In this document: positions 19,906 to 27,820 of the stretch, one piece after another
How positions within the stretch are numbered: the stretch's first letter is position 1
How the letters are laid out: every line of letters starts with the position of its first letter
From: Serratia ureilytica
GTDB lineage: Bacteria; Pseudomonadota; Gammaproteobacteria; Enterobacterales; Enterobacteriaceae
Length of the DNA: 64,000 nucleotides
Assembly (NCBI RefSeq): GCF_013375155.1
Contig: NZ_JABXOF010000007.1
Location: forward strand, 248,001-312,000
Reading direction: 5' to 3'
Position numbers and translations under genes: made by a program
The notes under the pieces: generated by a model
The model's database searches: none
What the model was told of the DNA's origin: nothing
What the model saw: only the letters and a program-made list of their open reading frames with translations

Positions 19906-21144
19906 TTAACCAATCGCGCCCAGCGTATCGCCTGCGCCCTGTTTTTTCGGCAGCAGGAACAGCGTGGCGTAGATATCCAGCAGGTAAATCGCCGCCAACA
20001 GGCTGATGGCGGCGGTAAACGACACCTGCGTCACCAGCGCGCCGATCACCAATGGCCCCAGGCCGCCGACGCCGCGTCCCAGATTGAACAGGATGTTTTG
20101 CGCGGTGGCGCGCGCTTGCACCGGGTAGGTATCGGAAATCAACGCGCCGTAACCGCCGATCATGCCGTTGACGAACATGCCCATCACTGCGCCGGCGAAC
20201 AGCATCAGCATCGGATCGCTCAACTGGGCGTAGCCGATCACCATCACCACCGCGCCGACCTGATACAGCACGAAAATCTTCCAGCGGGCGAAGCGGTCGG
20301 CCAGGACGCCGAACAGCCAGATGCCGAACGTCATGCCGACCACCGTCACCGCCGTCCACAGGCCGGACTTGGTGAGCGAGAAGCCGAAGTTTTTCGCCAG
20401 ATAAGTCGGCATCCAGATCATCAGCCCGTAGTAGCCGAAGTTCTGCACCGAACAGAGAATGAAGATGCCGATGCTGGCCTTGCTGGTGGCGCGATCCTTA
20501 AACAGCAGGCGCAAACGCTGAAGGAAGGAGAGCGGCTGCCCGGCGTCTTTCTGCCGCACGAATTCCTCCGGTTCGCCCAGCGTGCGGCGGATCAGGAATG
20601 ACGCCAGCGCCGGCAGCAGGCCGACCAGGAACATGCCGCGCCAGCCGATATGTTCCAGCAGCAGCGGCGTCAGGAAAGCGGCCGCCAGCACCCCCAACTG
20701 CCAGCCCATGCCGACGTAGGCCGAAGCGCGGTTGCGTTTCTCCGCCGGCCAGGCTTCGGCGATCAGCGCCATGCCGATGCCGAACTCGCCGCCCAGCCCG
20801 ATGCCCGCCAGCGTGCGATAGGCGAGTAGATCCCAATAGCCTTGCGCCACGGCGCACAGGCCGGTGAACAGGGAAAACATCAGGATGGTGATAGTCAGCA
20901 CCCGGATGCGGCCGAAGCGATCGCTGAGATGGCCGAAGATCACGCCGCCCAGCACTGCGCCGATCAGCGTCCAGGTGACCAGCGAACCGGCGGCCGATGA
21001 GGTTAATCCTAATTCGATGCTGATGGCCGGCAGCATAAAGCCGAGGATCAGCAGGTCAAACCCGTCCATGGCGTAACCGGTGACCGAGGCCAGCATGGCC
21101 TTACCGGGCGTCGCGTGATTTTTTTTCTCTGTTATTACGGACAT
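19906..21144 (-). CDS. MFS transporter, metabolite:H+ symporter (AAHS/sialate-type)
   Basis: This is a 412-residue major facilitator with about 12 predicted membrane segments. The between-helix 2-3 signature GHLSDRFGRIRVL is intact. GIGLGGEFGIGMALIAEAWPAEKRNRA, in the helix 4-5 region, is characteristic of the aromatic-acid/sialic-acid:H+ symporter and related metabolite carriers. The second-half repeat GVLADRFARWKIF is also present. The N terminus is a short cytosolic, basic stretch followed by GYAMDGFDLLILGFMLP, whose Asp is typical of AAHS-type carriers. The substrate cannot be told from sequence. It stands alone, convergent with csrB (47 bp from its terminator) and divergent from yqcC. 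In the E. coli order I recall, csrB is directly followed by yqcC, so this gene is an insertion relative to that order. Confidence 0.85.
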   Translation of the reverse strand: MSVITEKKNHATPGKAMLASVTGYAMDGFDLLILGFMLPAISIELGLTSSAAGSLVTWTLIGAVLGGVIFGHLSDRFGRIRVLTITILMFSLFTGLCAVAQGYWDLLAYRTLAGIGLGGEFGIGMALIAEAWPAEKRNRASAYVGMGWQLGVLAAAFLTPLLLEHIGWRGMFLVGLLPALASFLIRRTLGEPEEFVRQKDAGQPLSFLQRLRLLFKDRATSKASIGIFILCSVQNFGYYGLMIWMPTYLAKNFGFSLTKSGLWTAVTVVGMTFGIWLFGVLADRFARWKIFVLYQVGAVVMVIGYAQLSDPMLMLFAGAVMGMFVNGMIGGYGALISDTYPVQARATAQNILFNLGRGVGGLGPLVIGALVTQVSFTAAISLLAAIYLLDIYATLFLLPKKQGAGDTLGAIG

Positions 21145-21322
21145 GAATCTTTATCTGTGTGGTGAATTCGGTGGGCCTATTGTGCCGCGCGGCGGCGCAC
21201 GCCACCAGATAAAAACGGCAGCCGGTCTCGGGCGCGCCAAATTTGGGCTATAAAAATGCTATGCTTTGCCGCCTTTCAGCCAGCGAGCTGAATATCATGA
21301 TGAAAAGAGATCGGGAATGCAG

Positions 21323-21649
21323 ATGAGTATACATAATCAGGTTCGCCGCAGTTTGCAGGCGATTGAACAATCCATGCGCGATTTGGCCTTGTGGCAGGCC
21401 GCGCCGCCCGAGCCTGAGGCTTTCTCCAGCACCGAGCCGTTCTGCATCGACAGCATGTCGGCCGAGGCTTGGCTGCAGTGGGTGTTTCTGCCACGCATGT
21501 ATGCGCTGTTGGACGCCGAAGCGCCGCTGCCGACGCGTTTTGCCATCACGCCTTACTTCGAGGAGGCGTTGAAGGAGCGTGAGCCGAGCAGTCTGCCGCT
21601 GTTGGTGCTGCTGCAGCAGTTGGATTTGATGTTGAATAAAGAGCCGTAA
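21323..21649 (+). CDS. yqcC: YqcC family protein
   Basis: This is a 108-residue cytosolic protein of the YqcC (DUF446) family, of unknown function. In E. coli it is co-located with truC and yqcA. Recognisable blocks are SIHNQVRRSLQAIEQ, FSSTEPFCIDSMSAEAWLQWVFLPRMYALLD and PLPTRFAITPYFEEAL. ATG 21323 has GGGA six bases upstream. ATG 21317 and a distal start at 21266 are less likely. Here the usual downstream partner truC is displaced by about 8.6 kb by the macroglobulin-pbpC pair. Confidence 0.92.
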   Translation: MSIHNQVRRSLQAIEQSMRDLALWQAAPPEPEAFSSTEPFCIDSMSAEAWLQWVFLPRMYALLDAEAPLPTRFAITPYFEEALKEREPSSLPLLVLLQQLDLMLNKEP

Positions 21650-21795
21650 TTCGCCGGCGGCGCGCAGATTTTTGCCGCCCGGCAGTGTAGAGTACTCGCG
21701 CGGATGCCGGGCAGGAGAGCCGACGGCGTCTTTCGGCTCGGTTAAACCGCGGCGGTTGACCGGGGGCTGCATTAGGATGATGAGGTGCTGCAATA

Positions 21796-24700
21796 ATGGA
21801 TTTATTAAGGTTTATCCTTCGTTTGCCTTTTACCCTGGTTAAGGGCGTTTGCCGCCTGTTGGGTGGGGTCTTGTCGCTGTTGGGGCGGTTGCTGAGACCG
21901 CTGGTCGGCAACCTCAGCTGGCGCGCGCCGTCCTGGTGGGCTGCGCTGCCGCGCGGTTTTCTGCGGCTGGAAAGCGGCGTGGATAAACATCCGAAAGCGA
22001 TCGGTCTGGGCCTGCTGCTGCTGGCAGGCGCCGCGGGCGGCGCGTTTTACGGTTGGCACTGGTGGCAAAATCGGCCTCAGCCGATCGAACCGGCGCCGAT
22101 GGTGGTTCAGGAGGTCAGCGCATCGCTGGCTAACCCCGCGCCGATAGATTACACCGCCGCCCGGCAAGCGCCACAAACGGTGAGTCTGGCCTTCAGCGGC
22201 TCGGTCGCGCCGATCGCCGCGGTGGGCAAAACCGTGAGCGCCGGCATCACCCTCAAACCGACGGCGGAAGGGCAGTGGGCGTGGAACAATGAATCGACGC
22301 TGGTGTTCACGCCGAAAAAGCCGCTGCCGATGGGCGCGAAATATGACGTGACCCTCGAGCCCGCTACCTTGCTGGCGCCGCAGGTCAAACTCGCCAAAAC
22401 CCGCTATGCCTTCACCGTGCCTGCGTTCGGCTACCGTCTGGGGCAGGCCGAGTACTACCGCGATCCGCAGAATGCGCAGAAACGCAGCGCGATTTTCAAT
22501 CTGCAGTTCAACGCGCCGGTCGACGTCGCCAGCTTTGAAAAACAGATTTCGCTGGGATTGAAAGAAGGCAGCGCCACCTCCGAGAAGAAGCTGAATTTCT
22601 CTCTGGTATATGACGAGAAAAAACTGAACGCCTGGGTGCATTCCGAGCCGCTGCAGGCGCTGGATCAGGGCGGCGCGGTACATCTGACCGTCGGCAAGGG
22701 CGTTAAATCGACGGCGGCCGGCAACGCGGTCGAAGAGGCGAAAAGCAACTGGGTCAAGGTTCCTACCCTGTACAGCCTGGCGCTGAGCGACGCCAGCGCC
22801 CAGGTGGTGGACACCGACGGCGGCAAAGGGCAGCGTGCGCTGGTGGTTGGTTTCAGCGATGCGGTGAAGGATAAAGAGCTGGCGCGAGCCGCGAAAGCCT
22901 GGCTGCTGCCGCAGCACGATCCGAGCGATGCCGAGGCCGCCAATGATGCTGAAGACTTTTACCCATGGACGGTAGACAGCGTCGGCAAGAACGTGCTGGC
23001 GCAGGCGACGCCGCTGCCGTTGACGCTTAACGAGGCGGAAGAGGCCTATCAGCCGCAGTTCAGCTTCCGTTTTGACGCCCCGGCGCACCGCTTTATGCTG
23101 CTCGAGATCGATAACCAGCTGATCTCCGCCGGCGGTTACAAAATGCCGAAGAAGGTTTATCGGGTGGTCGAAGTCCCGGAGTTCCCGAAATCGCTGCAGT
23201 TCATGTCGCAGGGCTCGCTGCTGTCGGTCAACGGCGACAAGCAGATCAGCGTGGCGGCGCGCAACGTGGCGGGCCTGCGGCTGGACATCAAGCGGGTGAT
23301 CCCGAGTCAGCTGCAGCACATTGTTTCCTTCAAAAGCCGGGAATACTCGTCCACGGAATTCAACCGGCTCAACGATGAGTATTTCACCGAGCATTTCAAA
23401 TACCAGACGGCGCTCAACAACGAGCGGCCGGGGGAAGTGAACTATCAGGGCATCGATCTTTCCCGCTATCTCTCCACCAACGCCAGTTCCCATCGTGGGG
23501 TGTTTCTGTTGACGCTGTCGGAATGGCAGCCGAATCGCAAACCGGCGGCGGAAGAGGCGGGCGCCGAGCAGGAGCAGGAACAGGACGAGAGCGCAGGGGA
23601 AGAGCAGCCCGACGTCGGCGATTCGCGTTTTGTGGTGGTGACCGATCTGGGCATCGTCGCCAAGAGCTCGCAGGATAAGACGCGCGACGTCTTCGTGCAG
23701 TCGATCCAAAGCGGTGCGCCGGTCAGCGGCGCCAACGTATCTGTGGTGGCCAAAAACGGCGTGACGCTGCTCAGCCAAACCACCGGCGCCGACGGCCACG
23801 TGCGTTTCCCGGCGCTGGATGTGTACACCAACGAGCGCCAGCCGGTGATGTTCCTGGTGGAGAAAGAAGGGGATGTCTCCTTCCTGCCGACCGGCAGCTC
23901 TAACGATCGCGGGCTGGATTTCTCGCGCTTCGACGTTGCCGGTGAACAAACGCCGACCGATCCGCGCACGCTCAGCAGCTACCTGTTCTCCGACCGCGGC
24001 GTGTATCGGCCGGGAGACACCTTCAATATCGGCCTGATCACTCGCGCCGCCGACTGGCGCGTTGGCCTCGCCGGTGTGCCGGTGCGCGCAGAAATTCGCG
24101 ATCCGCGCGACAAGCTGATGTCCACCGTGCCGCTGACGCTGGGCGCCAGCGGTTTCAACGAACTGAGCTATACCACCGATGAAAACTCGCCCACCGGCGA
24201 GTGGAACGTTTATCTGTATCTGATCGGCAAAAACAACGACACCTCCACGCTGCTCGGCCATACCGCAGTCAATGTGAAGGAGTTCGAGCCGGATCAACTG
24301 AAAGTGAAGCTGGCGTTGACGCCGGACCGCCAGCAAGGCTGGGTCAAGCCGTCTGAGCTGAAGGCCAGCATCGATGTGCAGAACCTGTTCGGCACCCCGG
24401 CGCAAGATCGCCGTGTGACCACCAGGCTGACGCTGCGGCCAATGTATCCGAGCTTCGATCGCTTCCCGGATTATGCGTTCTACGAAAACCGACAAAACAG
24501 CGACGGGTTCGAAACCGAGCTGGAAGATCGCACCACCGATGAACACGGCGCGGCTGATATTCCGCTCGATCTGAAATCTTACGCCGACGCCACTTATCAG
24601 CTGCAGCTGTTGTCGGAGGCGTTCGTTGCCGGCGGCGGTCGCTCGGTGGCGGCTACCGCCCGTACGCTGGTTTCGCCTTACGATTACCTGATTGGGGTGA

Positions 24701-27700
24701 AGGCCGACGGCGATCTGGGCTACATCAATCGCGATGCGGAGCGGCATCTGAACGTGATCGCCATTGATCCGGCCTTGAAACAGATCGCCATGCCGAACCT
24801 GAAGCAGGTGCTGATCGAACAGAAATACATTTCGGTGCTGACCAAACAGGATTCGGGCGTTTACAAATATCAGTCGAAGATGAAGGAAGTGCAGCTCTCG
24901 GAACAGCCGCTGGCGCTGGGCGATCAGGGCGCGGATCTGCGGCTGGCGACCGATAAGCCGGGCGACTTCGTGCTGGTGATCGAAGATGCGCAGGGCAAGA
25001 CGCTCAACCGCGTCGCCTACAGCGTGGTCGGCAACGCCAACCTGAGTCGTTCGCTGGATCGCAACGCCGAACTGAAGCTAAAACTCAACCAGGCGGAATA
25101 CCAGCCCGGTGAAGAGATCGAGGTGGCGATTAACGCGCCCTATACCGGCAGCGGCTTGATCACCATCGAGAAGGACAAGGTTTACGCCTGGCAGTGGTTC
25201 CACACCGACACCACCAGCTCGGTGCAGACGATCCGCGTGCCGGCCGGCATGGAGGGCAACGGCTACATCAACGTGCAGTTCGTGCGCGACATCAACTCCA
25301 GCGAGATCTTCATGAGCCCGCTGAGCTATGGCGTGATGCCGTTCAAGATCAGTACCAAGGCGCGCCAAAACAGCCTTGAGGTGACGGCACCGGAGGTCAT
25401 CAAACCGGGTGAAAACCTGACGATGACGGTCAAGACCGATGCGCCGCAGCAGGTGGCGCTGTTCGCCGTCGATGAGGGTATTCTGCAGGTGGCGCGTTAT
25501 CGCCTGAAGGATCCGCTGGAGTTCTTCTTCAGCAAGCGCGAACTGAACGTGAGCAGCTCGCAGATCCTCGATCTGATCCTGCCGGAATTCAGCAAGCTGA
25601 TGGCGCTGACCGCGGCGCCGGGCGGCGATGCGGGCGAAGGGCTGGATCTCAACCTCAACCCGTTCAAGCGCAAGCGCGATAAGCCGGTGGCCTATTGGTC
25701 CGGCATTACCGAGGTCAGCGGCGAGAAACAGTTCGTCTATCCGGTGCCGGATTACTTCAACGGCAAGATCCGCGTCATGGCGATTTCGGTGACGCCGGAG
25801 AAAATCGGCAAGGCGCAAACCGCCGCTACGGTGCGCGACAGCTTCATCATGACGCCGAACGTGCCGGCGATGGTGGCGCCGGGCGATGAGTTCGACGTCA
25901 GCGTGGGCGTCAGCAACAACCTCGAAGGGCTGAACGGCCAGTCGGTGGCCATCAACGTCCTGCTGACGCCGCCGCCGCAATTGGAGGTGGTGGGCAACGC
26001 GACGCAAAGCCTGACGCTAGCGGAAAAACGCGAGGGCGTGATCGCCTTCCGTCTGCGCGCCAAAGCCGTTTTGGGCGATGCGCCGCTGGTGTTCGACGCC
26101 CGTTACGGCGACCAGGCCAGCCGTCGCACCGTCAGCACCTCGGTGCGGCCGGCGGCGCCGTACCGTACTCAATCGGTGATGGGGCGCATGAGCGGCGGCA
26201 GCCAGAACGTCGATGGCCTGCGCCAGATGTTCGACGCTTTCGCGCAGCGCCGGGCGGCAGTGTCGAATTCGCCGCTGGTGCTGACCAGCGGGTTGGCGCA
26301 ATACCTGGCGGATTATCCGTATTACTGTTCCGAGCAGATCGTCAGCCGTTCCATTCCGCTGATGTTGCAGAGCCGCCATCCAGAGATGAAAGGCAGCCTG
26401 AGCCAGGCGGAAGTCAGCAAGCAGCTGCGCAACCTGCTGGGCGTGCTGCGCGCCCGTCAGAACGACAGCGGGGCGATCGGCGCCTGGCGTTCGTCGCCGG
26501 ATGCCGATCCTTTTGTCACGCCTTATGTGGTGCAATATCTGCTCGAAGCCAAAGCGGCGGGTTACGCCCTGCCGGAAGGCATGCTGGACGAAGCTAACGG
26601 CGCGCTGCGCGAGCTAGCGGCCAGCGGTTTCGACGATCTGTATCTGCTGCGCCTGCGTAGTTGGGCGGTCTACCTGCTGACGCTGCAGGGCGAAGTGACC
26701 ACCAACTCGCTGGCGGCCGTGCAGGATACGCTGCAAAAACGCTATGGCGAAGGGTGGAAAACCGATCTGAGCGCGCTGTATCTGGCCTCTTCCTATCGTT
26801 TGTTGAAGATGGACGACGAAGCCGCCGCGCTGTTGCAACCCAGCTGGCAGCAACTGAGCAAAGCCTATGACAGCGCCTGGTGGACGCAGAACTATTTCGA
26901 TCCGCTGGTGCAGGATGCGACGCGGTTGTATTTGATTACCCGTCACTTCCCTGAGAAGGTGGCGTCGATTCCGCCGCAGGTGCTGGAGAATATGGTCAAG
27001 GCACTGAAGGAAGAGCGTTATACCACCTACTCCTCTGCAATGAGCATCCTGGCGCTGGAAAGCTATTCGGCCCAGGTGGCGGCGCAATCCGCCAATGCGG
27101 ACGCGTTAGGCATCGTGCAGGTGGGCAAAAGCGGCGGCGACCCGCAGCGCATCAGTGAGCTGCAGGGGCTGTTCGTTCAGGGGCAGTTCAACGTCGATGC
27201 CACCGCCGTGCGCTTCACCAACGGCGGCAGCGCGCCGGCCTGGTATGTGGTGACGCAGGCCGGTTACGATCTGAACGCGCCGCAAAAAGCGCTGTCGCGC
27301 GGGATTGAGATCGTCCGCGAGTACACCGACGAACAGGGCAAACCGGTGACGCAGGTGACGCTGGGGCAGAAGATCAACGTCCATCTGAAGGTGCGCGCCA
27401 ACTCGAAAGAGGGGCAGAGCAACCTGGCGATTGTCGATCTGCTGCCGGGCGGGTTCGAAGTGGTGCAGCAGACGCCGCCGGAACCGGCCGATGCCGGTGA
27501 GGAGAGCGACGATCGCGGCGGCTGGCAGTCGCCGCTGGCCGCCACCGGCTCCACCTGGGCGCCGGATTACAGCGACATCCGTGAAGATCGGGTGATTATC
27601 TACGGCAGCGCCGGCACCGAGGTGCAGGAGTTCGTCTATCAGATCAAGGCCACCAATACCGGCAGCTTTATTATTCCACCGGCCTACGGCGAAGCCATGT

Positions 27701-27771
27701 ATGACCGAGAAGTGCAGGCCATGTCGGCCGGCGGCGGCAAGCTGGTGGTGGTGCCGGCGGGCAACGACTAG
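21796..27771 (+). CDS. Alpha-2-macroglobulin family protein, thioester type, membrane-anchored
   Basis: This is a bacterial alpha-2-macroglobulin of 1991 residues, thought to trap proteases in the periplasm and protect the cell, typically partnered with PBP1C. Residues 1-65 are basic and amphipathic. A membrane segment follows at about 68-86 (AIGLGLLLLAGAAGGAFYGW). There is no lipobox cysteine, unlike the E. coli YfhM lipoprotein I recall (about 1650 aa). MG-like beta domains fill most of the length. An acidic low-complexity insert (EEAGAEQEQEQDESAGEEQ) lies near residue 600. Motifs include DRGVYRPGDTFNIG, the VTAPEVIKPGENLTM macroglobulin block and ALFAVDEGILQVARY. The thioester CSEQ (Cys1511-Gln1514) sits within YYCSEQIVSRSIPL. 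pbpC follows after 49 bp with a hairpin between. The gene lies between yqcC and truC. It may be called yfhM or yfaS by different annotators. Confidence 0.93.
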   Translation: MDLLRFILRLPFTLVKGVCRLLGGVLSLLGRLLRPLVGNLSWRAPSWWAALPRGFLRLESGVDKHPKAIGLGLLLLAGAAGGAFYGWHWWQNRPQPIEPAPMVVQEVSASLANPAPIDYTAARQAPQTVSLAFSGSVAPIAAVGKTVSAGITLKPTAEGQWAWNNESTLVFTPKKPLPMGAKYDVTLEPATLLAPQVKLAKTRYAFTVPAFGYRLGQAEYYRDPQNAQKRSAIFNLQFNAPVDVASFEKQISLGLKEGSATSEKKLNFSLVYDEKKLNAWVHSEPLQALDQGGAVHLTVGKGVKSTAAGNAVEEAKSNWVKVPTLYSLALSDASAQVVDTDGGKGQRALVVGFSDAVKDKELARAAKAWLLPQHDPSDAEAANDAEDFYPWTVDSVGKNVLAQATPLPLTLNEAEEAYQPQFSFRFDAPAHRFMLLEIDNQLISAGGYKMPKKVYRVVEVPEFPKSLQFMSQGSLLSVNGDKQISVAARNVAGLRLDIKRVIPSQLQHIVSFKSREYSSTEFNRLNDEYFTEHFKYQTALNNERPGEVNYQGIDLSRYLSTNASSHRGVFLLTLSEWQPNRKPAAEEAGAEQEQEQDESAGEEQPDVGDSRFVVVTDLGIVAKSSQDKTRDVFVQSIQSGAPVSGANVSVVAKNGVTLLSQTTGADGHVRFPALDVYTNERQPVMFLVEKEGDVSFLPTGSSNDRGLDFSRFDVAGEQTPTDPRTLSSYLFSDRGVYRPGDTFNIGLITRAADWRVGLAGVPVRAEIRDPRDKLMSTVPLTLGASGFNELSYTTDENSPTGEWNVYLYLIGKNNDTSTLLGHTAVNVKEFEPDQLKVKLALTPDRQQGWVKPSELKASIDVQNLFGTPAQDRRVTTRLTLRPMYPSFDRFPDYAFYENRQNSDGFETELEDRTTDEHGAADIPLDLKSYADATYQLQLLSEAFVAGGGRSVAATARTLVSPYDYLIGVKADGDLGYINRDAERHLNVIAIDPALKQIAMPNLKQVLIEQKYISVLTKQDSGVYKYQSKMKEVQLSEQPLALGDQGADLRLATDKPGDFVLVIEDAQGKTLNRVAYSVVGNANLSRSLDRNAELKLKLNQAEYQPGEEIEVAINAPYTGSGLITIEKDKVYAWQWFHTDTTSSVQTIRVPAGMEGNGYINVQFVRDINSSEIFMSPLSYGVMPFKISTKARQNSLEVTAPEVIKPGENLTMTVKTDAPQQVALFAVDEGILQVARYRLKDPLEFFFSKRELNVSSSQILDLILPEFSKLMALTAAPGGDAGEGLDLNLNPFKRKRDKPVAYWSGITEVSGEKQFVYPVPDYFNGKIRVMAISVTPEKIGKAQTAATVRDSFIMTPNVPAMVAPGDEFDVSVGVSNNLEGLNGQSVAINVLLTPPPQLEVVGNATQSLTLAEKREGVIAFRLRAKAVLGDAPLVFDARYGDQASRRTVSTSVRPAAPYRTQSVMGRMSGGSQNVDGLRQMFDAFAQRRAAVSNSPLVLTSGLAQYLADYPYYCSEQIVSRSIPLMLQSRHPEMKGSLSQAEVSKQLRNLLGVLRARQNDSGAIGAWRSSPDADPFVTPYVVQYLLEAKAAGYALPEGMLDEANGALRELAASGFDDLYLLRLRSWAVYLLTLQGEVTTNSLAAVQDTLQKRYGEGWKTDLSALYLASSYRLLKMDDEAAALLQPSWQQLSKAYDSAWWTQNYFDPLVQDATRLYLITRHFPEKVASIPPQVLENMVKALKEERYTTYSSAMSILALESYSAQVAAQSANADALGIVQVGKSGGDPQRISELQGLFVQGQFNVDATAVRFTNGGSAPAWYVVTQAGYDLNAPQKALSRGIEIVREYTDEQGKPVTQVTLGQKINVHLKVRANSKEGQSNLAIVDLLPGGFEVVQQTPPEPADAGEESDDRGGWQSPLAATGSTWAPDYSDIREDRVIIYGSAGTEVQEFVYQIKATNTGSFIIPPAYGEAMYDREVQAMSAGGGKLVVVPAGND

Positions 27772-27777
27772 GCCGTA

Positions 27778-27807
27778 TCCGGCGCCAGGCCAGCGTCTGG
27801 CGCCGGA
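27778..27807 (+). other. Intercistronic hairpin between macroglobulin gene and pbpC
   Basis: An 11-bp perfect stem (27778-27788 with 27797-27807, eight-base loop) built on CCGGCGCCAG/CTGGCGCCGG fills most of the 49-bp gap. There is no U tract, so it is more likely an mRNA-stability or processing element than a terminator. Confidence 0.55.
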
Positions 27808-27820
27808 ATGCTGAGAACGT

